Source: Trichobilharzia regenti (Eukaryota > Platyhelminthes > Trematoda > Strigeidida > Schistosomatidae). Taken from it: a stretch of DNA of 64,000 bases. The translations under genes were made by a program, and so were the position numbers. Positions 10,691 through 21,240 of this stretch are shown one piece after another (position 1 is the stretch's first letter; every line of letters begins with the position of its first letter). Where the stretch lies: the NCBI GenBank assembly GCA_944472135.2, contig OX235262.1:69936887-70000886 (forward strand), given 5' to 3'. The notes below the pieces were generated by a model. The model did no database searches. It was not told where the DNA came from and saw nothing but the letters and a program-made list of their open reading frames with translations.

Positions 10691-11319
10691 AATTTTTAGT
10701 TATCACTTGCGTGTTATTGATTGTTATCTATTAGCACTTACTTGTATTCTCACCATGACCATTCTCAAAGGTCATAACTTCATAATACTATTAAATTTGA
10801 AATTTCTCTTGAAGACAGTAATTAGCACGTGCTAAATTAACAATATCTATAGAATTTGTTGAGAATTTATTAATCTGAAAAAAGTTTCATCACACGTAGA
10901 CTACAGATGATTGTGACTGTGTGTCTTCCGCTTTAAGTAGTCCGAGGATTTAGAATAGTTGATTCTATCAGAACGTAAAAGCATAAAGTAACCACATGTT
11001 AGTGTATGCGTCTGACTGATATAAGTGGTTGGAAGCCATTCAAATCAACCAGTGGTGTTTGCGAGGCACGTTGAAATAATCTGAGCTTTGAGTGACAATT
11101 TCACTTGTTTGAGACCAAGTTCATCGTTGGTGAACCGTATTTGATTCAGCTCAGACAGCCAAATTGGTACAAACTACGCAAATCCTGAACAGCCATTCAA
11201 GTGAACTGGGATGAATTTCACAATTCGCGAATTACCTAGTTTGAGGTAAGAATCCACGTCAAATTCCTATGGAAAGTCTAAATATTCAAATTATAACATG
11301 TTATCTTCAAATGTTGTCA
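10691..11319. other. No recognisable gene
   Basis: Unassigned AT-rich DNA. Confidence 0.35.
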
Positions 11320-11750
11320 CACAGGGATTTGACTAATTCGAATTCGACTGCACATTGACATGATTTTGACGATCATTGGAAACCATGGATTAATGGACCG
11401 ATGTTTTGTCCTAGTTTTGGATTCTTCAACAGTACGCACTTATGTCTCTGCTGTGGATAGAATCTAGAACCTTCAGGCTACAAGGGAAAATCATTAACCA
11501 TTCAGTCAATATGACAGAATTCAAAGACCCATGAATTCTAACTTCTGACAGTTTGCAACTTATAGCGCCATTTCTGTTGCCCTGGCCGAATTTTCAACGT
11601 GTTCCCCTCATTATCTGGTGGTCTTAGGTTAAATTCTCAGTAGGGCCATGGATGCATACTTCTGAAGAGCCCTGAGATAGGACAAAACAACTCTCTAGTA
11701 GCCTCTGATTTTCATTGATCCCCCTCAACTGGTGTTGATTCCTAATCTAA
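11320..11750. mobile_element. Old palindromic SINE family B (inverted pair)
   Basis: Left arm (minus) keeps GGGATTTGA, TTGTCCTAGTTTTGGATTC and CAACAGTACGCAC. Right arm (plus) keeps CTTCTGAAGAGCCC, ATAGGACAAAACAAC and CTCTCTAGTAGCCTC. Both ribozymes have lost core bases (GAAA is now CAAA/AAAA). Same layout as 10.3 and 25.6 kb. Confidence 0.65.
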
Positions 11751-12589
11751 CTGGAAACATGTGATCTGGTTGATAGAATTCCTGGAAGTAAAGGAAACAA
11801 GCAAAATTGTATGGTACTAAGTGTAAGTTAACTACTGAAATACTCTAAAGCGAAACAGAACAACTATACGCCACTCTGTGATTTCTGTTATTATGTCTCA
11901 CTTTCAGTTTACGCAATCTACATAAACTACAGTCTAAAGCCTGTAAGATATATTATAACCCTCTAAATTCAATGTACGCATGTATTTTATACTGCATCAT
12001 TGTTTATTTAAGGATTTATCTAAATGATGTATTCATCACCCCATGATCCCAGTTTATTTAACATGTGATTTGCGATCATAAAGATCTTACAAGCGGTCAA
12101 TCACAGAGAAGTATATTTATTTTGATGAGCGTTCACTATAAATTCAGAGCTTATTTTGTTTAGACAAAAAGGCTTGTTTTATAAACACAGAAATTAGTTT
12201 ATCCTCCTGTTTATTGATCCAGAATTAAACATAAAAGCGGAAGTGGAGGCACACATCTACATCATCGTGTCTATTTATTTGTACACCATACACCATGCTG
12301 AAATATACATAACAGACTAGTTCATGAATAAGTATCATGCTGTGATAGTAGAAAAAAGCATAGTGTTAACCGATTTATTTTTCCCATACAGACAAGCCTA
12401 TTGCACATTTGAGCTAATTCATTTATGCTGTAAGTATATATTGTACAGTTCACAAATTTTATTCCTTTTGTTTTTAAGTCAGTTTTGATTTCCCACTTCG
12501 ATTTACTAGACTGAAATGTTCGGCCTCTGTTAACTTGTCTACTCTCAATGAAGATACTTCGTACTGTGTCTGAAGATTAACTTGAAGTA
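11751..12589. other. No recognisable gene
   Basis: No repeat or coding call can be supported. Confidence 0.35.
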
Positions 12590-12725
12590 ATTTGGAGAAT
12601 GGAGAGTAGCGGTGGAACCCAGGATTTGCATACAGTGGGGAATGCAGTTACATATGGAGGATGAGTCCCAAATAGGACCAAATCTACATCGTGGATTCCA
12701 GAGCTAGTCACCATGCTCCAAATTA
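12590..12725. mobile_element. Compact family A inverted pair with hammerhead relics
   Basis: Left half on the minus strand has the AATCCTGGGTTCCACCGCTA-type 3' ribozyme strand. Right half on the plus strand has GGATGAGTCCCAAATAGGAC, then CAAAT in place of GAAAC, and CGTGGATTCCAGAGCTAGTC. Core lost on both. Confidence 0.6.
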
Positions 12726-12854
12726 TTTATATTTCTTGATTGATAAAAATTACCTCCCGAGGAAATCTGTGGTAGTTAGCTACTAGTGTTATGTGTCTAG
12801 TGCTTCGTTTGCAATAGTCATTGTCATGTGAATAGTATATTGAATATATTTAAT

Positions 12855-13740
12855 GGTTACCATCAAGCGATAAAATTGGCATTCGAAATGGAGAACGAGT
12901 CTAGTATTCATTTCCTCGATGTGAACTTATGAAAGAGGACCGAAGGAAGTCTGAAGAGATCAATTTATCGAAAGCTGTCATGGAATGGTCAACTGACAAA
13001 TTTCTACAACTGGGTGCCCATTGGTCAAAAACGAAACCTAGTCCGGTCGCTTGCCACTGGTATTCGGCGCATATGTAGCCTTGATACTGTGGAAGATGAG
13101 TTATACATTTTGAGGAAAATCCTAATAGAAATTAGATTTCCACCACGTTTCATAGATAAGAATATACATTCAAATCCTATAGAGCGTGACTTATCAACTG
13201 TACTTAAGAAAATACTTTACATGAGCTTGGAATTCAAAGAGGACTTAGCTTCCGATATCATGAACGAAGGATATCACAGTCCCTGGAAAGAATATTCCCT
13301 TCTGCATCTTTGAGAATAGCTTTAGCAGTCGACCATTACTGTCCAATAAACTGAAGGACCAGATCCTGCTGCTGACCAACTCTGTGTGTGTTTATCAATT
13401 CACCTGCTAGTGTGGAACTAGGTATTTCAGTCATCCGACTAGACTTTTGTTCTACGTGGAGCAAGAACACTATCCTGCATGGTTACGAAAAGTTAGAAGT
13501 GGAGCAATAAGAAGCGCACCCATTGAACATCTCGTCAATAATGATCACCCTATCTCTACATCCTCCACCTTTAAAGTCATCGACAGGGCGAAAAGTAACT
13601 CGCCCAAATCACTACGTATCTGACTCATCTATATCGCTAAAGCTTTGGCCATCGAAATAGAGAGGTCAGATCTCTGTATACACAAAAAGCTCGTTCAACT
13701 CCTCCAACTTTCATGGTCGTAATCCCTCTATACTAAAGTA
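12855..13740 (+). pseudogene. PLE copy: RT C-terminus and GIY-YIG nuclease
   Basis: Starts in the RT thumb (FEMENESSIHFLDVNL, stop, SIYRKLSWNGQLTNFYNWVP), has a 99-codon open piece at 13014-13313 (MPIGQKRNLVRSLATGIRR onward), then a GIY-YIG relic (VCVYQFTC; later HYPAWLRKVRSGAIRS, IEHLVNN). An in-frame TGA at 13621-13623 is followed by further clearly coding sequence (IYIAKALAIEIERSDLCIHK). Single-base damage elsewhere disables it. An almost identical inverted copy lies at 20130-20770. Confidence 0.8.
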
Positions 13741-14272
13741 TGATAATCCCTAATCATGTTTTGACTCTTCTCTTTATTTTAAACTTCGTTTTGTTTATTC
13801 AGTTTGTATACTCTTCCTTCATTACGTCAAGTGTTACTATTAGTATTATTATTCGCACTTTGAACTGACCCTGGTGTCATTTCATTTGTTCCACTCGTCA
13901 TTCTAAATCAATTCTGCTTTGCAACGTTAAATACCATGTTATCAAATTTCACACAGTGTTACGTAACATTTTATTTTTATTCGATTCGCTTACTAATCCT
14001 ATAATTGCACACCCCTTCCAGTTCCACACATCCTATGAATTGTTCTCTATATGACATTAATTGTTTTGCCACTTGCCACTTGATATTCAACTAGGATTAT
14101 ATTCACAAACATTTAATTGCATTTCATACTACTACTACTACTACTATATTATTATTATTATTATGATTATTATTTCATGTATTCACACCTTTGATTCAAT
14201 TCTCAAACCGGATATAATTTCTCGATAACCACATATATACGATTGTACAAGTTGATAACAAATTCGTTGAAA
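13741..14272 (+). repeat. PLE 3' terminal repeat (pLTR)
   Basis: Non-coding 3' part of the PLE, repeated in inverse orientation at 15468-15607 plus 20130-20470. It contains an ACT/TTA microsatellite near 14140-14165 and ends at GTTGATAACAAATTCGT. Confidence 0.75.
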
Positions 14273-15467
14273 AGAGTCTTTTCGCTGAATCACTTATTTT
14301 AATTTCCATATTGTAGTTCTCAATATGCCTTGTGCTGTCGTCATCTAAATTCCATTTCAAACACTAAGTCTTAGTCAGGTGACAGCAATGTGTCATCAAT
14401 ACTGTTAGTCTTAATCATGTGAGTAAAGTGTGAAATTATTGTGTCTAGTGTGGTTGCTAGGACGGCCATTATTAGTTAACTCGACATAGTTGAATATAGA
14501 AAATACCAGAGTCCAGGTATAAATAAAACTCGTGGTATTTACTGCGTTCATCACATTCATTTAGATACACTTGAGTGTACCTGAAAATGTATTTTTATAG
14601 TTGTTGTAACTCATATTATGTTACAATTTTAGGTCTACAATTTTAAACAAAAGACTATAGGGTATTCAGACAGAGATTTGTCAAAAAACAAACCAACAAC
14701 GGATTGTCACAGTAGTTATGTATCTGATACCTTGTATGAAAATAATTTAAATCATTGATTGATGACGCCATCAGTTGGCTTGAAGTTTATAAATAAGCTT
14801 AATTGACGTTTGGTAGTAAATAGAAATCCTGAATTGAGTCTGAATGTCAGATTGTGGTTAAGTGGTGTATCTTCGAGTGTTTTAAGTTTTGTTGCGACAG
14901 GTACACCATCCAGAGTGGATCGAACACAGTTTCTTGCTTCTCCTTCTCCTTGTGTTGTTAACACACTCTTTCTCTGCATGGGTAGTTCAGAGATAGTAGC
15001 TAGATAAGTTCCAAATGCTTCTCGCTGAATAATCTTAACTTTTTATTCTTTTCAAATATACTGCTCATCAGAGCATATTGCCAAATAACTGAATCTTTTT
15101 GATTGCAGTTTTAATGTCAGTACTTAGGAGTCAGGTAGAGTACTAATCTACTGGGTAATTAGGCTAACTGAATTTGGTAAGGGCTGATATAGTTAAGCCG
15201 ATCAATAGCACAACCATCAACTCACGGCATCACTATAACTGAAATGATGAAATGATTGAAAAATAAGTTTATTGATGTAGACAATATTAGCAAATGATTC
15301 ATAATATTAATAAAGAATTTGGTAGACATAACGTAATGTGTTATTATTACACAACTTATCTAAGCTGTGTCATCTACATACATAAGCACCTGACTATTTT
15401 AGCACCTGCCACAGATGTTTTCATGGAGAATTCCCATTGTAACATATAGAAAAACAAAACGAATTTG
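14273..15467. other. Spacer between two tail-to-tail PLE copies
   Basis: No recognised element. Both strands are open around 14750-15007 (up to 75 codons), but neither frame resembles a protein I know, and long overlapping opposite frames argue against coding. Confidence 0.4.
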
Positions 15468-15607
15468 TTATCAACTTGTACAATCGTATATATGTGGTTA
15501 TCGAGAAATTATATCCGGTTTGAGAATTGAATCAAAGGTGTGAATACATGAAATAATAATCATAATAATAATAATAATAATAATAATAGTAGTAGTAGTA
15601 GTAGTAT
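15468..15607 (-). repeat. PLE 3' terminal repeat, outer part, split by Gypsy insertion
   Basis: Reverse complement of 14133-14272, including the trinucleotide run just before the Gypsy LTR. The rest of this PLE resumes at 20130. Confidence 0.75.
15604..15607. repeat. Gypsy target-site duplication, left (GTAT)
   Basis: GTAT repeats at 20130-20133. The undisturbed PLE at 14.13 kb shows the empty site with one GTAT (as its complement). Confidence 0.75.
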
Positions 15608-15949
15608 TGTAACAACAGAAGACAAGGGCTGGCAACAGATCGTTTTATTACGAAAATCAACACGTATTTATATATATTTTATATGCATTAATAAGGCTTA
15701 TGCAAGCAGAAAAAGGCAGTCTTCTGATTGGTTGTTTCTCGGAAGTTAAGCAGACAAACACAGTCTTATGATTGGTTGTGTTCGATATTTCTCGGAAAGT
15801 AGAGCCATCTATCTGCGAATCATATTTGTCCACATTTAGGTTTGCTGTGATTGGTTGTTGAAACAGCCTTGTTCACGGTCAATATTAGTGACCTAGACAT
15901 TAACGTAGATTAGTGCCAACCAATCGGCTAGCAGCCTGCTCTCACCACA
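15608..15949 (-). repeat. 3' LTR of Gypsy element
   Basis: In element sense it runs TGTGGTGAGAGCAGG to CTTCTGTTGTTACA. No difference from the 5' LTR at 19788-20129 was seen. Confidence 0.95.
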
Positions 15950-18036
15950 CTCGTCCCCCCGTCAAATAGCTTTGTGCGCAGACGTTCCGACCTTCTGGGT
16001 GCTACATCCTCTAGTTGAGGATTGTTACTGACCGGCTTGTCCCACTGTACCCATCTTTGGAGCTGACTGGCGTTAACTCGTTTCTGTTTATCACCTCTTC
16101 GGATGGTATATACTTGACCCCGTCTTTTTGTGATTGTGTATGGTCCTTCCCACTTTGGAAGGAGTTTCCGTGAACCTAGCCCGCCTCCAACTGTATATCT
16201 CCTGTCTCTACACTTCACTTGGTCCCCGACTGCAAAAGTAATGCACTGCGTCCTTTCTTTCATCTGAGACTTCGTGACATCACTGCGCTGCTTCCGTATT
16301 ACATTCTTGACTGCCTCTTTCCTCTCTGCTTTTAATTTCGTCGTACTCCACTTTTGGTGCATGGGCCAGGTCTCATTGTGTACCGGTAATCGTGGTTTTC
16401 TACCATACATCAGTTGGAAGGGTGACTTCTTCGTTGTTTCCTGAGTGGTAGCCCGATGTGTTAGTAAAATCAGTGGAAGCTCCGTTTCCCAGTTCCCGCC
16501 CTTCGAAGCCAGCCACTCCTTCAGTGTACGGTTGTTTCTCTCCGTTAGGCCATTCGTTTGTGGATGGTATGGGGTCGTTCTGATCCTCTTGATGCCCAGC
16601 TGTTGCAAACGGGAAGTAAACTCTTCACTCTCGAAACAGGGACCTTGGTCTGTCAGTATTGTCTTCGGTACGCCGTGGTCTGCAACAATGTGTCTAACTA
16701 CTGCATCTGTCACGGTTCTTGCACGTTGGTCTGGGATTGCTACGGCGTCTACCCATCGTGTCGCGTGTTCCGTCATCACCAAGAGGTACTGATTACCATT
16801 GGATGTCTGAGGAAATGGACCCATGACATCTACGGACCACAAGTCACCTATCGCGGTAACTGGAATCGACTGAAGTGGTGGTCGTATATACCGGTCACCT
16901 TTCATCAGCTGGCACCGTGGACATCCAAGTACGTATCTTGCTACGTCTTCTCTCATACCTGGCCAGTACATACTTTGTCTTAGGAGGTCGGTCGTTCTGG
17001 CCACGCCTGTATGCGCTAGCTGGTGACATTCTTCTATCATGTCGTGGCGCGACGATTGAGGTATGACAGCCAGCCAGCTTCCGTCGTTCTCTCGCCAGGT
17101 CAGAGTCCCGTAGGCATTCACTCTGAGTCGATCCCTCTGTCTGAGTAGTGTGGTTAGCTCCTTACTCGCCGTAGTTTGATCCACTTCTATTCCGTTGGTG
17201 ATCACCTGTATTACTGTATTCAGCGTATCGTCCAACCTCTGCCTACGTGCAAGTCTTAGTGGGTCTTGTTCTACTGCATGCACTCCGTAAGCGACCTCGG
17301 GCAACTCAGACTCATCTTCTGGTCTCGATAACAAATCTGCCAAGACATTTTCACTTCCAGGAACGTGTGAGATCGTAAAATCGTATTCCTGAAGACGCAA
17401 CATCCACCGTGACAACTTCCCCCGTGGGTCTCTCGCTGTCTTCAAAAATTGTAGCGGCTTATGATCAGTTTCGATGTGGAACCGCCGGCCGAGTAAATAA
17501 GGTCTCCATTTGTCGACTGCCCATACCATTGCTAAACATTCTTTCTCTATCGTTGAATACTTTCTCTCTGTGAGGGTCAACACCCTACTGGCATACTCAA
17601 CGATTCCCTCGTCCTGTCTTAGGACCGCACCTATAGCGTAGTCACTGGCATCTGTGCACACTGTGAACTGTCTTCCTGGCACAGGTAGTTTTAGCGTCAT
17701 TTGTTGGTGGTCGAGCAGCTGTTTAATTCTGTCGAATGTCCTCTGCGATTCTTCCGACCAAACAAACTTTGGCTCACCTAGTAGCCTGTATAGAGGGGCT
17801 GCTATCTCATTGAAGTTCTTCACGAAGCGACTATAAAACGCTGCTCTACCCAAGAATTGTCTCAGTTTTCTCTTTGAATTCGGGGCTGGAATCGTTTTAA
17901 TCGTCAAAATTTTCTCCGGCAGTGGTTTAATCTCACCATTTCCCACTTTATGTCCCAACAGAGTAACATTCTTTTTGGCTATCTGAGACTTGGTTTTGTT
18001 GACGCGTAGTCCAAACTCTTCGATGCGTCGCAGCAC
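15928..18036 (-). CDS. pol: Gypsy pol: RT thumb, RNase H, integrase
   Basis: 702 open codons. In order: RT thumb (LRRIEEFGLRVNKTKSQI), RNase H (about residues 120-235; FTVCTDASDYAIGAV and IETDHKPLQFL supply acidic residues), integrase zinc finger (HQLAH...CPRC, about 320-375), the DDE core (D in WSVDVMGPF, D in ILTDQGPCF, E in NGLTERNN), and a C-terminal GPY/F-type module (LLPKWEGPYTI). The stop lies 22 bases inside the 3' LTR. The apparent start at 18036 is GTG and only marks where this frame opens after a frameshift that separates it from the RT palm just upstream. Catalytic residues look intact. Confidence 0.93.
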   Translation of the reverse strand: MLRRIEEFGLRVNKTKSQIAKKNVTLLGHKVGNGEIKPLPEKILTIKTIPAPNSKRKLRQFLGRAAFYSRFVKNFNEIAAPLYRLLGEPKFVWSEESQRTFDRIKQLLDHQQMTLKLPVPGRQFTVCTDASDYAIGAVLRQDEGIVEYASRVLTLTERKYSTIEKECLAMVWAVDKWRPYLLGRRFHIETDHKPLQFLKTARDPRGKLSRWMLRLQEYDFTISHVPGSENVLADLLSRPEDESELPEVAYGVHAVEQDPLRLARRQRLDDTLNTVIQVITNGIEVDQTTASKELTTLLRQRDRLRVNAYGTLTWRENDGSWLAVIPQSSRHDMIEECHQLAHTGVARTTDLLRQSMYWPGMREDVARYVLGCPRCQLMKGDRYIRPPLQSIPVTAIGDLWSVDVMGPFPQTSNGNQYLLVMTEHATRWVDAVAIPDQRARTVTDAVVRHIVADHGVPKTILTDQGPCFESEEFTSRLQQLGIKRIRTTPYHPQTNGLTERNNRTLKEWLASKGGNWETELPLILLTHRATTQETTKKSPFQLMYGRKPRLPVHNETWPMHQKWSTTKLKAERKEAVKNVIRKQRSDVTKSQMKERTQCITFAVGDQVKCRDRRYTVGGGLGSRKLLPKWEGPYTITKRRGQVYTIRRGDKQKRVNASQLQRWVQWDKPVSNNPQLEDVAPRRSERLRTKLFDGGTSVVRAGC
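15950..15960 (-). other. Polypurine tract
   Basis: GGGGGGACGAG directly precedes the 3' LTR in element sense, as expected for plus-strand DNA priming. Confidence 0.75.
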
Positions 18037-18041
18037 GGCTT

Positions 18042-18581
18042 CTACATGGTTGACGTGATCGTTTTCGTTTGACTGTATATGACGAGATCATCACCATAAA
18101 CCTCCACGTTTTTCAAGTTCTTAAGTAATAGCTTCATCAGTCGCCTGAACGTAAACGGTGCACCTGCTAGTCCAAACGGCATGCGTTTAAATCGATATTG
18201 CGTCTGACCCACGATGAAAGCCGTCTTATCTCTGTCACTTTGTTTTATCGGTATCTGCCAGTATCCTGAGCGAAGATCGAGAACCGAAAACACATTCGCA
18301 CCTTGTAGTCGATCTAAGGTTTCTATCACTGTTGGCATGGCACACGGTCTTAACTCTGTCATACTGTTTAACTGTCGGAAATCAACACAGAATCTATATT
18401 TCCCATTCGCTTTTTTTACTAACAGCACTGGAGAGTTGTATGGGCTATCAGCTTCCTCAATAATATCATCTTTTAACATCTCTTGCACTTGTCGCTCCAC
18501 TTCGCCTTCCAGATGACATGGAACTCTTCGCGTTAAAAATGACCTTACTTTAGGATCACTTAACGGAATTTCATGATTCAC
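18042..18581 (-). pseudogene. pol: Gypsy RT fingers and palm
   Basis: RT N-terminal half: IIEEADSPYNSPVLLVKKAN, the KYRFCVDFRQLN strand, VFSVLDLRSGYWQIP, KRMPFGLAGAPFTF and the catalytic YGDD (VYGDDLVIYS). The frame is lost just after YGDD, within AAACGAAAACGATC near 18045-18052, and continues in the 18036 frame. One missing base explains it. At its own start it overlaps the protease frame by 4 bases, again a one-base loss. Confidence 0.9.
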
Positions 18582-18985
18582 CTTATCGCAATAACCGTAT
18601 GGGTCCCATCTCCAGTGAACAGATGATCGTATTTATTAATTAACTCTGTCACATTGTGTACCGTCGACAGCTTAATCGCTGCTATCTCGCTGGTCTCATA
18701 CATGTTGATATGCCCGTATTTCGTGATCACCACGTTCGCTTGCGTGTCGATTATGGCACCAATCTCACGCAGAAAATCCGCTCCTAATATCGTTCGCTGT
18801 AGTTCGGGTACAACAATGAAAGGAAACGTCACCTCGCAGCCACCAACAACGACCGTACAGTTCGATCTACCCGTGATACGCAACACATACCCGCCTACTG
18901 TTTGTACTGTCAATGAACACGGATTAACACTCTTACATAAATTCTTATCTATTAACGACACGGCCGCCCTGTATCTATCAAACAT
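18578..18985 (-). pseudogene. pol: Gypsy protease C-terminal half and linker to RT
   Basis: Continues the retroviral-type aspartic protease after the broken active site: AAVSLIDKN, the ILGADFLREIGAI motif that forms the C-terminal strand of the fold, then a linker rich in beta residues up to the RT. It is displaced from the DTG-containing frame by one missing G in the GGGCGG run near 18966. Confidence 0.85.
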
Positions 18986-19209
18986 ACTACTTCTCGATCA
19001 TTCACTCGCAACTTCGAATACAGAGCGCCTTTCTCAATAGCCCCCACTAAACCTAGGTTCATACGAAAGAAAGAACAAGCATTATACCGTCTGAAATTTT
19101 TTCTTTTTCGCCTTTCTGGGCAGTATCTTCTCCAGTGTCCCGGCTTACCGCATTCAAAACACCGGTCTTTTCTATCAGCCAACTTTAACGCCGCCACTTC
19201 CCGCTGCAA
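18952..19209 (-). pseudogene. gag: Gypsy nucleocapsid zinc knuckle and protease start
   Basis: Contains a CCHC zinc knuckle (CFECGKPGHWRRYC, spacing C-X2-C-X4-H-X4-C), a basic arginine/lysine cluster, and the protease N-terminus ending in CLIDTG, where the catalytic aspartate sits. The frame then breaks immediately after DTG. The 5' end is displaced from gag by one missing A in an A run near 19213. Confidence 0.88.
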
Positions 19210-19763
19210 TGCTTCAATTTTTGCTCATATTCGTTTGGTTTTGGTTGGTCTATAGCGGCTACCGTTGTGCTCAGCAGCTGTCTGGTCACCTTCGCCAGCT
19301 CACTAATATCCATCGGCTGCGTTGCGTTAACCAGTTTTAATCGCTGAGAAATGTGGTCGGGGACACTCTCGATGAATTGGGAAGACAGTAACTGCGCTTC
19401 TGATTCTTCATCTAAAGTGGGAAGCGCGCGTCGAAGTAGATTAGTCAGTTTCACCGCCAACACTAGCGGGTCTCCATCAGGTCCAAGCTTCATTGACCGG
19501 AACTGCTGCATTGCTAGCTGTCTGTCTGTTTCGCTGTCAAACTCGGACACTAGTCGTTCAACCAATTTCTTCCAAGACGCTGTGCCATTTGACCTGTCTA
19601 CGCTGTCATATGCAGCCTTCGCTCGGCCTCTTAACAGCGTCCCCAGGACAACTGCCTTCGCCGCCTGCTCCTTGACACCCACCAGCTCAGCAACGGCTTC
19701 GAAGTCACGTAAGAAGCTCCGTATGTCACCTTCTTCAAACGCAGCTGGCCACGGGATCTTCAT
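19185..19763 (-). pseudogene. gag: Gypsy Gag capsid region
   Basis: The first ATG is at 19763 (MKIPWPAAFEEGDIRSFLRD); the same frame stays open upstream through the primer-binding region into the 5' LTR. The body has a Ty3/Gypsy retrotransposon Gag character (SWKKLVERLVSEFDSETDRQ; LVLAVKLTNLLRRALP). It should run on into the zinc-knuckle frame but terminates early after a one-base loss near 19213. Confidence 0.88.
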
Positions 19764-19771
19764 CTTCTTGG

Positions 19772-19787
19772 AGGCAGCGACACCAAA
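19772..19787 (-). other. Putative primer-binding site
   Basis: Immediately after the 5' LTR in element sense comes TTTGGTGTCGCTGCC; the TGG two bases in fits a tRNA 3' CCA complement. The primer tRNA is not identified. It overlaps open gag codons. Confidence 0.45.
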
Positions 19788-20129
19788 TGTAACAACAGAA
19801 GACAAGGGCTGGCAACAGATCGTTTTATTACGAAAATCAACACGTATTTATATATATTTTATATGCATTAATAAGGCTTATGCAAGCAGAAAAAGGCAGT
19901 CTTCTGATTGGTTGTTTCTCGGAAGTTAAGCAGACAAACACAGTCTTATGATTGGTTGTGTTCGATATTTCTCGGAAAGTAGAGCCATCTATCTGCGAAT
20001 CATATTTGTCCACATTTAGGTTTGCTGTGATTGGTTGTTGAAACAGCCTTGTTCACGGTCAATATTAGTGACCTAGACATTAACGTAGATTAGTGCCAAC
20101 CAATCGGCTAGCAGCCTGCTCTCACCACA
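19788..20129 (-). repeat. 5' LTR of Gypsy element
   Basis: Same 342 bases as 15608-15949. Contains AT-rich TATATAAATA near its element-sense 3' half, a plausible promoter. Confidence 0.95.
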
Positions 20130-20770
20130 GTATGAAATGCAATTAAATGTTTGTGAATATAATCCTAGTTGAATATCAAGTGGCAAGTGGCAAAACAATT
20201 GATGTCATATAGAGAACAATTCATAGGATGTGTGGAACTGGAAGGGGTGTGCAATTATAGGATTAGTAAGCGAATCGAATAAAAATAAAATGTTACGTAA
20301 CACTGTGTGAAATTTGATAACATGGTATTTAACGTTGCAAAGCAGAATTGATTTAGAATGATAGGTGCAACAAGTGAAATAATACCAGGGACAATTCGAA
20401 GTGAGAATAGTAATAGTAAAAATTGTAAATTCTGTATACAGAGATTTGACTTCTTTATTTCGATGGCCAAAGCTTTAGCGATATAGATGAGTCAGATACG
20501 TAGTGATTTGGGCGAGTTACTTTTCGCCCTGTCGATGACTTTAAAGGTGGAGGATGTAGAGATAGGGTGATCATTATTGACGAGATGTTCAATGGGTGCG
20601 CTTCTTATTGCTCCACTTCTAACTTTTCGTAACCATGCAGGATAGTGTTTTTGCATCCTCTTGGACAAAACTCGATTCGAACGAGCAAGTGAATCGATAA
20701 ACGCACATAGAATTCTGTCAACCGAAATTCTCCCAGTCACTTTATTCCTGACTCTAACTTTATTTTGTTT
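20130..20770 (-). pseudogene. PLE copy, inner part (C-terminal nuclease and terminal repeat)
   Basis: Inverse copy of 13480-14132. Coding relic 20740-20492 reads LSKRMQKHYPAWLRKVRSG to PKSLRI, then the same TGA (20494-20492) seen in the 12.9 kb copy, then IYIAKALAIEI. It has a deletion of roughly 200 bases relative to the left copy near 20400-20440. The Gypsy element interrupts its terminal repeat. Confidence 0.8.
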
Positions 20771-21240
20771 CTAAAATTGTCAGCTCTCCCTGAACATTTC
20801 AAATTCTCGGGGTGTTACATGGTATTCTGACATTCAAAAAATTCAAATCAAGTGCTTTGCAGTGAGAGACCTTACTTAAAAACATGGTTGATACAGGAAT
20901 TCTCGAAGCTTATACTTCAACATATTTTGTGTAGACACAAGCATCATTTGACACTTAATTTTATGTGGTTTGAATATAACAGGAGGATATAAATAGATAG
21001 AACATCAAAGTACAGAACAAAGCTTGTGGCTTCATTTGCCAGAATCGGGTACACAAAGATCCATCAAATCTGGTTTCGAGGCAGAGTTCGAAAATCGATA
21101 TCGGCACGAGCATTGTTCGACATCAAGTACTTCGGGGAAGCTATTTTTTCTTATCTGTTTTTCTTTAGTAGCATGAACTCAGTATTTCTTTGAGGAGCAG
21201 AGGCCCAGAGTGTTAGTAATCAAACATCATGTCATAGCTC
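20771..21240. other. No recognisable gene
   Basis: Unassigned. Confidence 0.35.

Larger units (their letters stand above)
15608..20129 (-). mobile_element. Ty3/Gypsy LTR retrotransposon, 4522 bp
   Basis: Two 342-bp LTRs that read the same base for base by eye, a 4-bp target duplication and gag-protease-RT-RNaseH-integrase order on the minus strand identify a complete, recent Ty3/Gypsy insertion into a PLE copy. The coding body is broken at four places (near 19.21, 18.97, 18.59 and 18.05 kb), each explained by one missing base. The LTR does not carry a long leader: gag extends open into the 5' LTR and pol ends inside the 3' LTR, so the element is compact. A diverged solo LTR of the same family lies at 46245-46581. 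Resemblance to a named schistosome family (Saci-type or Boudicca) cannot be settled by reading. Confidence 0.95.

Noticed and set aside
14752..15007. Overlapping 65-75 codon frames on both strands between the PLE copies
   Set aside because: Opposite frames are both open and neither resembles a known protein.
18578..18985. Programmed frameshifting in the Gypsy element
   Set aside because: Four breaks, one inside the protease active site and one just after the RT YGDD, cannot all be programmed; single-base losses explain each.
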